Assembly (NCBI GenBank): GCA_947498155.1
Contig: CANMJD010000009.1
Coordinates: 39,844-103,843, forward strand
Source: an uncultured Pseudoruegeria sp.
GTDB lineage: Bacteria > Pseudomonadota > Alphaproteobacteria > Rhodobacterales > Rhodobacteraceae
Reading direction: 5' to 3'
DNA length: 64,000 bases
The first letter of the stretch is position 1. The number at the start of each line of letters is the position of its first letter. Positions 10,150 through 20,133 of this stretch are shown here, one piece after another. The notes below the pieces were generated by a model. The model worked only from the letters and a program-made list of their open reading frames with translations, searched no databases and was not told the DNA's origin. The translations under genes and the position numbers were made by a program.

Positions 10150-11730
10150 ATGACCCGCAAGACTACCCCTCGAAGCCGCAATACGGGCACGAATGTTTCC
10201 AGCTCTTCTTCGGAGATGCTGCTGCCGGTGCCCAGCTCCGAGATTTTTTGGCGCACCAAATACCTGGGGTCCTCGGCATTGCTGGGCCATTTGCCTTTTC
10301 TATTCTGGCTGATCGGTGAGGCCCGACCCAATCGGGCCGTGACCTTGAACGTCGGGGACGGGGTGGCGCATTTTGCCCTCTGTCAGGCGATCGAAAGAAT
10401 GGAGCTCCCGACATTCTGTCAGGGGTTCGGGGCTGAGATTCCCACGAAAACCACAGATTACAACACCCTCCAATATGAAGAATTCTCGGTGCTCACCCCC
10501 CTTGATGAGGTGGCGGCCGGGGCTTTGTTCGAACCCGAAAGCATTGATCTTCTGATTGTGGACGCGCCGGTCACCGAAGACACGGTGGAGTCGGTCCTGA
10601 ACAACTGGCTGCCCCGTATGTCTGCCGATGGCGTTGTCCTGCTGCCGGATACACAAAACCTGATCACATCGGGCTCTGAAGCCTTTGCGGCCCTGCGTTC
10701 GGAATGTGAGCATTTCCGGTTTGAACATCATGACGGGCTGGCCGTGCTGTTCCGCGGCAAACCCGCGTCGCCGCGGATGGTAACGCTCATCGAAGAGGGG
10801 CCTGCTCATTTTCAGGCCCAACGGCTCTTTAGCCGGCTTGGCTCCCAACATGTCACCGAATGGCGGGCCAAAACGCTGGATGACCGGGTCGACACCTTGG
10901 AGGCGCAGTTGCAGGTCTCGGAAAATGAGACCCTCAAGCAAGAAGTCAGCACTTTGAAGGCCGGCCTTCAGGAGGTGGATGCGCACCGGGCCACAGCAGA
11001 AGCAACGCTGCAGGCCCAGACCCAGCGTCTGACCGCGTTGCAACAAGAAGAGTCGGCGCTGAAAAATCGGCTGTCCGGTCTGGAAGAGGCCCATGCCGCG
11101 GCTCTGGCCGATCTGAACAAACGCCATACCGTTGATCTCGCAGCGCTGACGGTGCAACTGGAGGCGCTGGAGGAAAAGGCCAAGGCATCGACGGTGGCAC
11201 CGGTGCACAGCGGGATTTCCAAAGAGGATTTTCTGACCCTGTCCCATGCGGCTGAAGCACAGGCGGATGAAACCATCGCCCTGCGGGCAGCGTTGAAAAA
11301 GGCCGAAAAGGAACTGGCCGCGACAGGCGCCGCTGTGCCTAAAGCCGATACGGCCCAAGAGACCAAAGCGCTGGAAGCTTTACGGGTTAAAGTCGAAAAA
11401 GAGGCCGCCGCCGCCGCCCGCAAGCTCGCCCGTGAATTAAAGACCGTGCAGAAAGCCAATGAGGCAAAGGCCGAGCGTATCAAGGCCCAAACCGCAGAGC
11501 TGAACCACCGCCGCAACCGGATCAAAATTATGGCCGAAGAGCGCCAGAGCCAGCTTGAGATCGTCGAGACTCTGACGGTGGAGCGCGACAACCTATTGGC
11601 CCAGAAGAGCGAGTTGATGACAGAGATAGAAGCCCTGCGCAAACAGCAGGAAGAGCTTGTTGAAAGCACATCCTGGAAAGTTACCGCGCCGGTCCGCAAG
11701 GTTGCAAATGTCGTTAAAAAACCCCGTTAG
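10150..11730 (+). CDS. Methyltransferase-like N-domain fused to long coiled coil
   Basis: Residues about 35-230 resemble a class I methyltransferase-like Rossmann domain of the kind found in glycan loci: LNVGDGVAHFALCQAIE is in the place of the SAM loop and IDLLIVDAPV matches the acidic strand, followed by a DGVVLLPDT strand. The first motif is not a perfect glycine-rich loop, so catalytic activity is uncertain. Residues about 240-500 are a long heptad-rich coiled coil full of Ala, Glu, Lys and Gln. The C-terminus STSWKVTAPVRKV is a short motif common at the ends of glycosyltransferase-associated proteins. AGGA lies about 8 bases before the ATG. The protein may organise or measure a polysaccharide machine as coiled-coil proteins do in O-antigen chain-length control; that is inference. 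It converges with the sulfotransferase gene. Confidence 0.75.
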   Translation: MTRKTTPRSRNTGTNVSSSSSEMLLPVPSSEIFWRTKYLGSSALLGHLPFLFWLIGEARPNRAVTLNVGDGVAHFALCQAIERMELPTFCQGFGAEIPTKTTDYNTLQYEEFSVLTPLDEVAAGALFEPESIDLLIVDAPVTEDTVESVLNNWLPRMSADGVVLLPDTQNLITSGSEAFAALRSECEHFRFEHHDGLAVLFRGKPASPRMVTLIEEGPAHFQAQRLFSRLGSQHVTEWRAKTLDDRVDTLEAQLQVSENETLKQEVSTLKAGLQEVDAHRATAEATLQAQTQRLTALQQEESALKNRLSGLEEAHAAALADLNKRHTVDLAALTVQLEALEEKAKASTVAPVHSGISKEDFLTLSHAAEAQADETIALRAALKKAEKELAATGAAVPKADTAQETKALEALRVKVEKEAAAAARKLARELKTVQKANEAKAERIKAQTAELNHRRNRIKIMAEERQSQLEIVETLTVERDNLLAQKSELMTEIEALRKQQEELVESTSWKVTAPVRKVANVVKKPR

Positions 11731-11750
11731 GGTCTATGGATAAGGACGAT

Positions 11751-11777
11751 ATGGCACCTGCCGTCAGGCGGTGCCAT
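11751..11777. terminator. Shared stem-loop between convergent genes
   Basis: ATGGCACC-T-GCC pairs with GGC-GGTGCCAT across a GTCA tetraloop: an 11-bp stem with one bulged T. It lies after the plus-strand gene and its loop contains the stop codon of the minus-strand sulfotransferase gene. It lacks a long T run, so termination strength is uncertain. Confidence 0.5.
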
Positions 11778-12543
11778 TCACCAGCGCTTCGACTTGCCGG
11801 CGGGACTGCTGGCGTAGATCGCGGGCGGTGGACATATCAACGCTTTTATAGGCCGCAGCATATTTGGCCGGAACCTTGCGCTTCTGTTTTTGCGCTGCAA
11901 AAGCAACGTGGCTTTCGTAGACTTCCTCAAAGGGCGGGCAGGTTTCGAGCTCCAGAAAATTCAGGATCGCCTGTAGGGTTTGGGTTTCGGGCTGGAACAT
12001 GCGATCATAGTCGATCAACAGCACCTTTTTGCGAAAAGATGCGTCCTGAGACAGCGCCTTAAGCTGGATCATCTGTTCGGACCATTCCTTGCAGGCTTCG
12101 ACAAAGCCTTTACCCGAAGGCCATTTATCCCGGGTTCTGTTGGCGCGCGATTGCCAGGAGAGGCCGACATCCTTCAGGTTTCGCAATATGAAGATATATT
12201 TGAAATCGGGGTTCTCTGCCGCAAAATCTTTCAGGATTGGCGTCAAATCCGGTACTTTATCCCCGATGATTTTGGCCGTGTCCCACTTTTCCCTAATCCC
12301 GTCATAGACCGGCTGCCAATGCGGCCGCAGGGCCGGGTCCAGGTTCGTGTCTTCGGCGCGAAAATCGAAAAAACGGTCCTTTTCAAAAAGCGTGGCAGAA
12401 AAGTTGTTTTGGATGAGGAACTGAAACTTGAACCGCTCGATCCCCAAGCAAATGTCCGCGTGGCTGTTCAAAAGCTCTGCCAGAGCCGTTGTTCCACTGC
12501 GAGCGACACCTGTGACGAGGATATTGGTTTGAAACGAACCCAT
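11764..12543 (-). CDS. Sulfotransferase family protein (259 aa)
   Basis: The N-terminus holds the PAPS 5'-phosphosulfate binding loop TGVARSGTTAL (residues 11-21) and the middle holds the 3'-phosphate motif FILRNLKDVGLSWQSRA, as in PAPS-dependent sulfotransferases. Length is normal for the soluble family. It should transfer sulfate from PAPS to a hydroxyl or amine on a carbohydrate or small molecule in the cytoplasm; the acceptor is unknown, but its setting among glycosyltransferase genes favours a surface glycan. AAGGAA lies 6 bases before the ATG. It is the first of five sulfotransferase-like genes in the window, and the only one here of this P-loop subtype (GVARSGTT). Confidence 0.88.
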   Translation of the reverse strand: MGSFQTNILVTGVARSGTTALAELLNSHADICLGIERFKFQFLIQNNFSATLFEKDRFFDFRAEDTNLDPALRPHWQPVYDGIREKWDTAKIIGDKVPDLTPILKDFAAENPDFKYIFILRNLKDVGLSWQSRANRTRDKWPSGKGFVEACKEWSEQMIQLKALSQDASFRKKVLLIDYDRMFQPETQTLQAILNFLELETCPPFEEVYESHVAFAAQKQKRKVPAKYAAAYKSVDMSTARDLRQQSRRQVEALVNGTA

Positions 12544-12925
12544 TTTTATTCCTTAAATTTACACAACCCCTTACGGGGATATTAGCGACCGCACACGAAT
12601 GTACCGGTTATCATCACGGCGCAACCTATCGGTGTGATTCCGCTTTAATCCTGTTTAAATCACCCCCTGTGGAAGGGCAAAAGAGGTCATTTTGCTTCTA
12701 CCACGCTTTGATCCGGTCCGTAGCGATACTTCAACAGGGGCCCCCTGAAATCAGGCCATACGTCCCCGGGTGCCTATTGCGTATCCATAAAGTAATTAAA
12801 GCAGGAAACTTTTTAAGGTTTCCAAAATAAACATTGTGCTAACCTTCGATCCAATTCAAAAATCAGGCGATTGAAATGCAAACATCTGAATTTTAACTTT
12901 GAAGAAAACAACAGTGTTGGGGAAC
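12544..12925. other. Divergent promoter region upstream of giant RTX gene
   Basis: These 382 bases lie between the divergent sulfotransferase and RTX genes. The half next to the RTX gene is AT-rich and includes a small imperfect hairpin (GGAAAC at 12804-12809 with GTTTCC at 12818-12823). No gene or RNA is recognisable, and no promoter can be fixed with confidence. Confidence 0.5.
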
Positions 12926-15900
12926 ATGATGGCGACGATTGGAACGCTTACAGCGGGCAATGATAATATTACGGGCACAGGTGCTAATGAAGAAGTCATC
13001 GTCCCAAGTAGTAATAGCAATCTCAGCGGTGCAGATATTATTGATGGCGGCACTGGCACCGACACGCTGGAATTCCTGCGCACAAGCGCGCTCTCTGTAA
13101 GTTATCTGAAACTGGCGGGTCTGAGCGGGATCGAGCAATTCGATGTCACCGCCTCCAGCAGCGTTCTGCTTTCTTTTAATGATGCGGCTCTGCAGCAATC
13201 CGACACGCAAAGCATTCGCATTCTGTTCGATAGCGATCCTCTGTCGCTTGATCTGCGCGAAGTCACCCCCGGGGCAGGGTCTGTTGTGCTGGCTGGGTCC
13301 GGCACGGTCACCCTATACGACGCCGTACAGCAAACGGTCACAGTTGCGGACGGATTTGATACGACCGTGATTGGCGGGGATAACCGGGACACGCTGATTG
13401 GCGGGAGCGGCGCGAATACTTTCACCGGCGGTGCCGGGGACGATATTTTGATTGGGAACGGCGCAGCCGATGTCCTCTCGGGCGGCGACGGCAACGACCA
13501 TCTGAGCGGTGGCGGCGGCAATGATACCCTGACCGGGGGCGCGGGCTATGACCTGATCGAAAGCGGTGGCGGTCGGAATACGGCAACCGGTGGCGATGGA
13601 TCCGATACGTTTGTTCTGTCGGGAAACAGCGTTTTAACCATTACAGACTTCAATACATCCGATGCCTATGAGCGTATTGATGTACGGAGTTTTGCCGGCC
13701 TGACTTTTGCCGATCTCGCAATCAATGAGTCCTCGAGCAACACGCTAGTGACCGTTGGCACTTCCACAGTTGTGCTAACCGGTCTGACCGCCGCCGATGT
13801 CACCCCTGAAATGTTCATTTTTGATGGCGATCCTGTTGTCGCCCTTGCGGCAGGTCTGGGTCAGGTGCCGTTCTTTGAATTCACCGCGAACGCAGATTCC
13901 GCCACCGGTACGGCGGCGGATGAGGTTTTTGAGGTCAAAGGCAGCTTTGCCAAGCTGTCGGCAGACGACACATTCGATGGCGGCACCGGCACTGATACGC
14001 TGCGGATTTGGGGGGATGACCGTTCATTGGCCCCCTCGCGGATTACCGGCATGGACGGTATCGAAGTCATCGACTTGACCGGTGCTACAGGCGCTTTGGG
14101 GGTCGCGGTAGATGCGGCCATGGTGGCCCAGTCCGATACAGGCACCATCACGGTGAAACACGGGCCAAGCACATTGGCGCTGGATACGGAACTTGTGGCC
14201 TCGGCGGCGGATGTGATTGTCGAAGGGACTGGCGCTGTTACCCTGCGCGATGTTGCCGGTCAGGTTGTGACGGTCTCTGACAGTATTGCCGGGACGGTCA
14301 CAGGCCAGAATAAAGATGATACCATCATCGGGGGTGCGCTTGGCGATACGCTCAGCGGGTCCGGCGGCGATGATGTTTTGTCCGGCAAGCGCGGCAATGA
14401 CACTCTGAGTGGTGGGGATGGATACGACATTCTAACCGGGGGATCGGGTCGTAATACGGTATCGGGCGGTGCGGATACCGATCGGTTCATCGTCACACCC
14501 GGAGAAACCCTCATTATCCAAGACTTTGACATCACCGATGTGTTTGAGCAAATCGACATAACGGCGATCGCCGGGGTGTCCTTTGGCGATTTTACGATTA
14601 TCGCAAATGGCGGCAATGCCCAGATCACGATACCCAGCGGAACAGTGGTGACCTTGAACGGTGTCAGCAGCAGCGATGTGACAGAGGAGCTGTTCATTTT
14701 TGAAGGGAACCCTGTGCCGCAGGTCCTGCGTTTGACCGATGGTGCGGATACGCTGAACGGTAGTGATGCTGCGGATGTCTTTGATCTCATCGGCGGAGAT
14801 GCCCAACTGGATGCCTCTATCGATACGCTGAACGGTGGTCAGGGTATCGATGTGCTGCGGGCTTTTGGATCAACGCGGGTATTGGGCGAAGCGCGGTTGG
14901 ATGCGCTGAACGGCATTGAAATCATTGATCTGACGCAGTCGACCGGGCCGCATGATGTGGCTTTGACTGATGCGATTACGGCGACATCTGACACCGGTGT
15001 TATTACAATCCGCCATGGCAGCCATGATCTGGCGCTTAACACCAGCCTCGTTTCAAACGCCGCGCAGGTGATTGTCGAAGGCTCCGGCCAGGTGACCCTC
15101 TCTGATGTCCCGGGTCAGGTTGTGACGATCTCGAATGTGGTCGGCGGCGATGTTATCGGCGGGAATGATGCCAATACCATCCTTGGTGGCGATAAGGCCG
15201 ACACCATCGCGGGGCGCGAAGGGTTTGATGAAATCAGTGGCGGCAAAGGTAATGATACGCTGATTGGCGGTCAGGGCGATGATGTCGTCTTTGGCGGCGG
15301 CGGGGCTGATACCCTGTCCGGCGGGGCTGATAATGACCGGCTGTTTGGCGAAAGCGGGGCGGACACCCTGTCCGGCGGATCAGGCTATGATCTGTTGTCC
15401 GGCGGCGGCGGTACGAATACCGCCACCGGCGGCACGGGGGCGGATGCCTTTGTGGTTTCGACTGGTGAAACACTGACGATCACCGATTTTGACACAACCG
15501 ATGCCTATGAGCGCATTGATCTGCGGGCCTTCTCGGGGCTTACCTTTGCCAGCCTGACGATTGCCAAAAATGGCGGCAACGCACAGATTACATTGCCCGG
15601 CGGGGCGTCTGTCACCCTAACCGGTGTGGCTGCTGCGGATCTGACGGCTGACATGTTCGTCTTTAGAGGCGATCCCGTTGTTCTGCTGGGGGATGGCCTG
15701 AGTGCGCGATTTGATTTCCAGTTTACCGATCAAGTTGATGATTTCACCGGCAATAACAGCGATGAGATCTTTGATCTTTCTGGCCTGCTGTCCAATTTGG
15801 AGGGCACGGATACGTTTGACGGTGGCGGCGGTACGGATACCTTGCGTATCTTTGGCGATGACCGGTCTATTTCACCGGATCGTCTTGCCGGTATGGACGG

Positions 15901-18900
15901 GATCGAGGTTCTGGATCTGAGCGGCGCTGTCAGTGCTTCGGTTCCCCTGTCGGTTACCGTCAACGATGCAATGGTTAATCAATCCGATACCGGTGTCTTT
16001 ACGGTGCGCCACGGGGCGAACGAGCTGTTCCTGGATACCTCCGAGGTGAGCGATATCTCTGATATTATCATCGAGGGGACAGGGCTTGTGACCCTGCGCA
16101 ATGTTCCCGATCAAACCGTTACCATTTCGGACCTGATCGGCGGTAATGTTGTGGATGGCAACGACGGCAACACCATTCAGGGCGGTGCCAAAGCGGATAT
16201 GATCAATGGCATGGAGCGCCCTGACACCATCCGGGGCGGCGGCGGCGATGATACTTTGCTGGGTGGCGAAGGCGACGACGTTGTCTCCGGGGGTGCCGGG
16301 AATGACACCATCAGCGGGGGTATCGGACGGGACCGTCTGATCGCGGATGGCGGTGCAGATGTCATCAGCGGCAATGAGGGCTCTGATCTGTTTGTCATCA
16401 AAGGCGGCGCACAGGGTACGGTGCTGGCGGATTATGAAGCCGCCAATTTTGTTGAGCGGATTGATCTGTCTGCACTCTCTAACCTGACCGAATTTTCTGA
16501 TCTGACGATTACAAACGAAGGGTCGGATGTTCGTGTCACGGGGACAGGGCTGGACCTGCTTATCAAAGACACCCAGGCCAATGAACTGGACGACACCGAT
16601 TTCCTGTTCAAAGGACAGGACCCGCTTTTGTATACGGTCAAATCCGGCACAACCAATGCCCAGCTCCAGCAGCTGTTTGACGGCGCACTCCCCGGTGCGA
16701 TCATCAAAATCGCCGCCGGCACCTATTCGATCACAGAAACCCTGACCATTTCCCGGGGCGACATTACGGTAACCGGGGCCGGTGAAGGCAAAACCATTTT
16801 CCGCACCGATATCGCCGCTGAAAATGCCGGTCAGACCATTGTCGTGCAGCCCGATGATCTGATGGTGCGTCTTGGCGCAATTGAGGCGGATGTTGCGGAA
16901 GGTGGAAAGCAGTTTACCGTCACGGCCGATCATGAGCTGGCCGTCGGTGATCTCCTTTATGTGTCACAAGCTAATGATGACGCCTGGCTCGCCGAAATCA
17001 ACAGCACCGAGTGGATTCAACCCGAGACGACGCCAGAAACGGCAGAGGATTTTTACCTGCGGGAATTCCGCTCGCGTATTGTCGAGATCGATGGGAATGT
17101 CATCACAGTTGCAGATGCCTCGCCCTATGCCTTTGAGGCAAATGTCGCCAATGCCGGTCAGAATACTTTCCTAAGCAATGTACATTTATCTAAATTCTCC
17201 ATCAACGGCTCCTTTGGCACACCGGACCCATATCATTTCGAAGACACGATGCCAGAGTGGACCTCTATTGCAGCGCTGGAACTGGACGGGGTTGAAAACT
17301 CTTCCATAACAGACATCACGATCAATGATCCTGCGGCCCATGCCTTTAAACTGCAGCGGGCTCATGATGTGACCGGGGACAACCTGACGGCGGATGGGGC
17401 CCATAATAAATCGGGCAGTAGCGGGTATCATTTCCTGTTCCAGGAATCCTTCTCGAATGATCTGACCAACCTCACCAGTATTGATGCGCGTCATGCGGTT
17501 CTGTTCTCCAGCTATAGTGCGGAGCATTACAACAACATTCACATGCTCTACAGCAATCGGGACATCAACTTTCACGGCAGTCCCGATGATGAAAACACCA
17601 TTGTTGTGGATGTGCTGGAACAGGATTACCCAACCGGCGTTTTGCCACAATGGCAGGCGGTACACCCTGGTGTAACCGGATTGCACCCGACGTCCACGAT
17701 CGAAGCCAATGACGTGACCTTCAAATATGCCCGCTCCGGCGAACGTAGTGATCGGATCGTCGCCCATGAGGATGGCGGGAACATCGCCACGAATGAAGGC
17801 AGTGATGAGGTCATCGGCGGCGTGGGCAACGACATCGTCAAAGGCGATGGCGGCAATGATACCCTGTTTGGCAACGGTGGTGACGATATTCTGAACGGCG
17901 ACGATGGCAAAGACGTTATCCGCGGTGGTGCGGGTAATGACATTTTGCGGGGCGGCGATGGCAATGACAAACTGTTTGGGGGCGCCGGCGATGACGTCAT
18001 CAACGGCGGTGCCAATGGTGATGATCTGACAGGCGGTGCCGGACAGGATACCTTCCTGCGCATTTACGAAGATTTCACCGATAACATTCTGGATTTCGAA
18101 GCCGGTGCCGGTGGGGATATCCTGCGCATTCGCGGTTCTGCCTATACCAAATTCTCGGAGCTTCTGCTGCGCCAAGAGGGCAATGACACAATTCTGGAAT
18201 TCGGACCCACAGGGTCTACGACGCTCAAGAATATCAACATGAACAGCCTGATTGCAGCGAACTTCGCCTTTGATGGCGGTAGTGCTCCTGGACAGGAAAT
18301 TGCGCTGAAAGCAACCCAGATGCAGGCGGTCGGGACGGATAAAAGCGATAGCTTCTCTGCCGCCCGCGCCCATATCGATAATGCGGGTTTCACGGTTCTG
18401 GGTGGGACCGGCTACGATAAAATCACCTTTGCCTCCAGTTCGCTGAATGAAAACCTCGGAGAAACAGGCACCTATACCGGTATTGAGGAATTCGACCTTT
18501 CGTCGATTGCCACGCTTGGTCTGGTTGTTGAAAATCCTTTGGTGTCCCAATCCAACAGCTCCAAACTGTATCTCTCCATTGGCGAGAGCGGCACGGCTGT
18601 TTTGCTGGATGTCGGCCCATTGGGCCGTGGTAAAAACGTGTATATCAACGGCTCCCGCGAGGTACGCCTCACCGGGGATCGTGAACATACAGTGAAATCC
18701 ACCGATGACTTTGGCGTCAATATTCTTGGCGACAGCCAGCGTGACATCATCTTTGGCGGGCGCAACGATGACACCATCGATGGCGGCGCGGGGAACGATG
18801 CGATTTTCGGTGCAGGCGGAGATGATATTTTACGAGGTGGGCTTGGGAACGACATTATAAATGGCGGCCCCGGGTCTGACACGATTTATATCGAAAACAT

Positions 18901-19702
18901 CGGCGATAAAGTCGCAGAAAGTCGCCGTTGGGACGGTACGGATCATGTCATTTCCGAGGTGGACTTCCTCTTGGGCACGGCCCATGTCGAGAACCTCACC
19001 CTAGTGGGCAGTGACAACATCCGCGGCATTGGCAACGGGCTGATGAACACCATTACCGGTAACTCGGGTAATAATATTCTGGATGGGGGTAAAAACGTCG
19101 ACACCTTGATCGGGGGGGCGGGGAATGACACCTACTTCTTGCGCGCGCCGGGCGACAATGCCGTTGAAGAGGTCAACGGCGGGATTGATACCGTCAAAGC
19201 CTTCCGTACGATTGCCCTCGATGACAATGTTGAAAACCTCTACATCCAGACCCTGCGCAATGCTGCGGGCGACGGCATTACCGGGGTCAACGGCATCGGC
19301 AATGAGTTGAACAATGTGATCGTTGGTAACCCCTTTGGCAATGCAATTTCAGGCAAAGAAGGCAATGACACATTGCGCGGCCAGGCCGGGGCGGATGTGT
19401 TCATCTTTGATACGGCGCTGAATGAAGCAACCAACGTAGACCGGATCCTTGATTTTGCCTCTGGCGAAGATGAAATCAAACTGAAGAACACCGTCTTTAC
19501 CGGTATCGCAAAAGGGGATCTCGCGGCGGATGCCTTCGCATTGGGGACGGCCGCACAGGATGCAAATGACCGGATTATCTACGATCAATCAAGCGGTAAA
19601 CTCTGGTTTGATAGCGATGGTAGCGGTGCAGCCGATCAGATTCACTTTGCAACCCTGACAACGGCTCCAATTATCTCAGAGGATGATTTTGTCATTATTT
19701 AA
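12926..19702 (+). CDS. Giant modular RTX protein with embedded pectate-lyase-like beta-helix
   Basis: The frame opens further at a TTG (12899), but ATG 12926 or 12929 behind GGGG is the better start. The protein has about 2258 residues. Residues 1-1230 hold four tandem modules of about 300 residues, each with GGxGxDxLxGGxGxDx calcium-binding nonapeptides, a segment like DAYERIDLRAFSGLTFASL and a segment like MDGIEVIDLTGA...QSDTGTITVKHG. Residues about 1233-1605 form a right-handed beta-helix of the pectate-lyase/polysaccharide-modifying type (ALPGAIIKIAAGTYSI, NSSITDITINDPAAHAFKL). More RTX repeats follow, then the alphaproteobacterial C-terminal module ending FATLTTAPIISEDDFVII. No Sec signal is seen, so export by type I secretion is expected. 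The order recalls alginate C5-epimerases, which join beta-helix and RTX parts, but the epimerase or lyase active site is not proven here. It precedes a heparinase-like lyase gene. Confidence 0.9.
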   Translation: MMATIGTLTAGNDNITGTGANEEVIVPSSNSNLSGADIIDGGTGTDTLEFLRTSALSVSYLKLAGLSGIEQFDVTASSSVLLSFNDAALQQSDTQSIRILFDSDPLSLDLREVTPGAGSVVLAGSGTVTLYDAVQQTVTVADGFDTTVIGGDNRDTLIGGSGANTFTGGAGDDILIGNGAADVLSGGDGNDHLSGGGGNDTLTGGAGYDLIESGGGRNTATGGDGSDTFVLSGNSVLTITDFNTSDAYERIDVRSFAGLTFADLAINESSSNTLVTVGTSTVVLTGLTAADVTPEMFIFDGDPVVALAAGLGQVPFFEFTANADSATGTAADEVFEVKGSFAKLSADDTFDGGTGTDTLRIWGDDRSLAPSRITGMDGIEVIDLTGATGALGVAVDAAMVAQSDTGTITVKHGPSTLALDTELVASAADVIVEGTGAVTLRDVAGQVVTVSDSIAGTVTGQNKDDTIIGGALGDTLSGSGGDDVLSGKRGNDTLSGGDGYDILTGGSGRNTVSGGADTDRFIVTPGETLIIQDFDITDVFEQIDITAIAGVSFGDFTIIANGGNAQITIPSGTVVTLNGVSSSDVTEELFIFEGNPVPQVLRLTDGADTLNGSDAADVFDLIGGDAQLDASIDTLNGGQGIDVLRAFGSTRVLGEARLDALNGIEIIDLTQSTGPHDVALTDAITATSDTGVITIRHGSHDLALNTSLVSNAAQVIVEGSGQVTLSDVPGQVVTISNVVGGDVIGGNDANTILGGDKADTIAGREGFDEISGGKGNDTLIGGQGDDVVFGGGGADTLSGGADNDRLFGESGADTLSGGSGYDLLSGGGGTNTATGGTGADAFVVSTGETLTITDFDTTDAYERIDLRAFSGLTFASLTIAKNGGNAQITLPGGASVTLTGVAAADLTADMFVFRGDPVVLLGDGLSARFDFQFTDQVDDFTGNNSDEIFDLSGLLSNLEGTDTFDGGGGTDTLRIFGDDRSISPDRLAGMDGIEVLDLSGAVSASVPLSVTVNDAMVNQSDTGVFTVRHGANELFLDTSEVSDISDIIIEGTGLVTLRNVPDQTVTISDLIGGNVVDGNDGNTIQGGAKADMINGMERPDTIRGGGGDDTLLGGEGDDVVSGGAGNDTISGGIGRDRLIADGGADVISGNEGSDLFVIKGGAQGTVLADYEAANFVERIDLSALSNLTEFSDLTITNEGSDVRVTGTGLDLLIKDTQANELDDTDFLFKGQDPLLYTVKSGTTNAQLQQLFDGALPGAIIKIAAGTYSITETLTISRGDITVTGAGEGKTIFRTDIAAENAGQTIVVQPDDLMVRLGAIEADVAEGGKQFTVTADHELAVGDLLYVSQANDDAWLAEINSTEWIQPETTPETAEDFYLREFRSRIVEIDGNVITVADASPYAFEANVANAGQNTFLSNVHLSKFSINGSFGTPDPYHFEDTMPEWTSIAALELDGVENSSITDITINDPAAHAFKLQRAHDVTGDNLTADGAHNKSGSSGYHFLFQESFSNDLTNLTSIDARHAVLFSSYSAEHYNNIHMLYSNRDINFHGSPDDENTIVVDVLEQDYPTGVLPQWQAVHPGVTGLHPTSTIEANDVTFKYARSGERSDRIVAHEDGGNIATNEGSDEVIGGVGNDIVKGDGGNDTLFGNGGDDILNGDDGKDVIRGGAGNDILRGGDGNDKLFGGAGDDVINGGANGDDLTGGAGQDTFLRIYEDFTDNILDFEAGAGGDILRIRGSAYTKFSELLLRQEGNDTILEFGPTGSTTLKNINMNSLIAANFAFDGGSAPGQEIALKATQMQAVGTDKSDSFSAARAHIDNAGFTVLGGTGYDKITFASSSLNENLGETGTYTGIEEFDLSSIATLGLVVENPLVSQSNSSKLYLSIGESGTAVLLDVGPLGRGKNVYINGSREVRLTGDREHTVKSTDDFGVNILGDSQRDIIFGGRNDDTIDGGAGNDAIFGAGGDDILRGGLGNDIINGGPGSDTIYIENIGDKVAESRRWDGTDHVISEVDFLLGTAHVENLTLVGSDNIRGIGNGLMNTITGNSGNNILDGGKNVDTLIGGAGNDTYFLRAPGDNAVEEVNGGIDTVKAFRTIALDDNVENLYIQTLRNAAGDGITGVNGIGNELNNVIVGNPFGNAISGKEGNDTLRGQAGADVFIFDTALNEATNVDRILDFASGEDEIKLKNTVFTGIAKGDLAADAFALGTAAQDANDRIIYDQSSGKLWFDSDGSGAADQIHFATLTTAPIISEDDFVII

Positions 19703-20133
19703 GCCCTTCACGAAAGCCTTGCTCTGGATATAAAGCAATTAGCAGGGGTGGTTTTCTCTTATAAGGGGCCCCAAAAGCGATATTACCGCTTTTGGGGCCC
19801 CTTTAAAAATGGCGGCGCGCCTGCTGTGCACAGAGGGTGTTTGACGGATCAACGCCTATCGTATTCAACTGGAAACGGTCGTCTATCAAGGGGGACAGGG
19901 AGATGGAAATCATCCGCTCCACTCTAGACATTTCAAAACGGGGCAATTTATTGTGGAACGCAATCAAGGCATGGTTCTGTACCATGCCTAAAAAGGTAGC
20001 TGTAACAAGGCTAAGGTTTGGGCTTTTGGCGCGCAGGCGCCCAACAGTCAACGTTGTATAGGTTTTAGTTCGCTGTAGCTTGAATAGTCGGGCTTAACCT
20101 GCGACATAAACATCTAAAAGATGAGTAATTTAA
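19703..20133. other. Intergenic region with terminator; no gene recognised
   Basis: Apart from the strong stem-loop at 19763-19804, this 431-base gap shows no gene I can support. A 74-codon frame at 19837-20061 lacks a ribosome site and any recognisable motif. The last 100 bases should carry the promoter of the heparinase-like gene. Confidence 0.5.
19763..19804 (+). terminator. Strong terminator-like hairpin after giant RTX gene
   Basis: AAGGGGCCCCAAAAGCG (19763-19779) pairs perfectly with CGCTTTTGGGGCCCCTT (19787-19803) over a 7-base loop, followed by TAAAAA rather than a long T run. It lies 60 bases after the stop codon. The 17-bp perfect stem makes it the strongest simple hairpin noticed in the window. 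Confidence 0.8.

Noticed and set aside
9950..10153. 67-codon frame before the methyltransferase-like gene
   Set aside because: No ribosome site, no motif, and it overlaps the likely promoter and the real start.
12899..12925. TTG start extending the giant RTX protein by nine residues
   Set aside because: The ATG at 12926 or 12929 has the better upstream G-rich site, and the added residues do not look like a signal.
15160..15420. Short tandem DNA repeats that could suggest a CRISPR array
   Set aside because: They are in-frame codons of calcium-binding nonapeptides and have no constant-length spacers.
15872..18688. Long open frames on the minus strand opposite the giant RTX gene (353 and 500 codons)
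   Set aside because: They are mirror frames of repetitive glycine/aspartate coding DNA, have no motifs of their own, and the plus frame is clearly the gene.
19837..20061. 74-codon frame after the giant RTX gene
   Set aside because: It lacks a ribosome site and recognisable sequence, and sits between a terminator and a promoter region.
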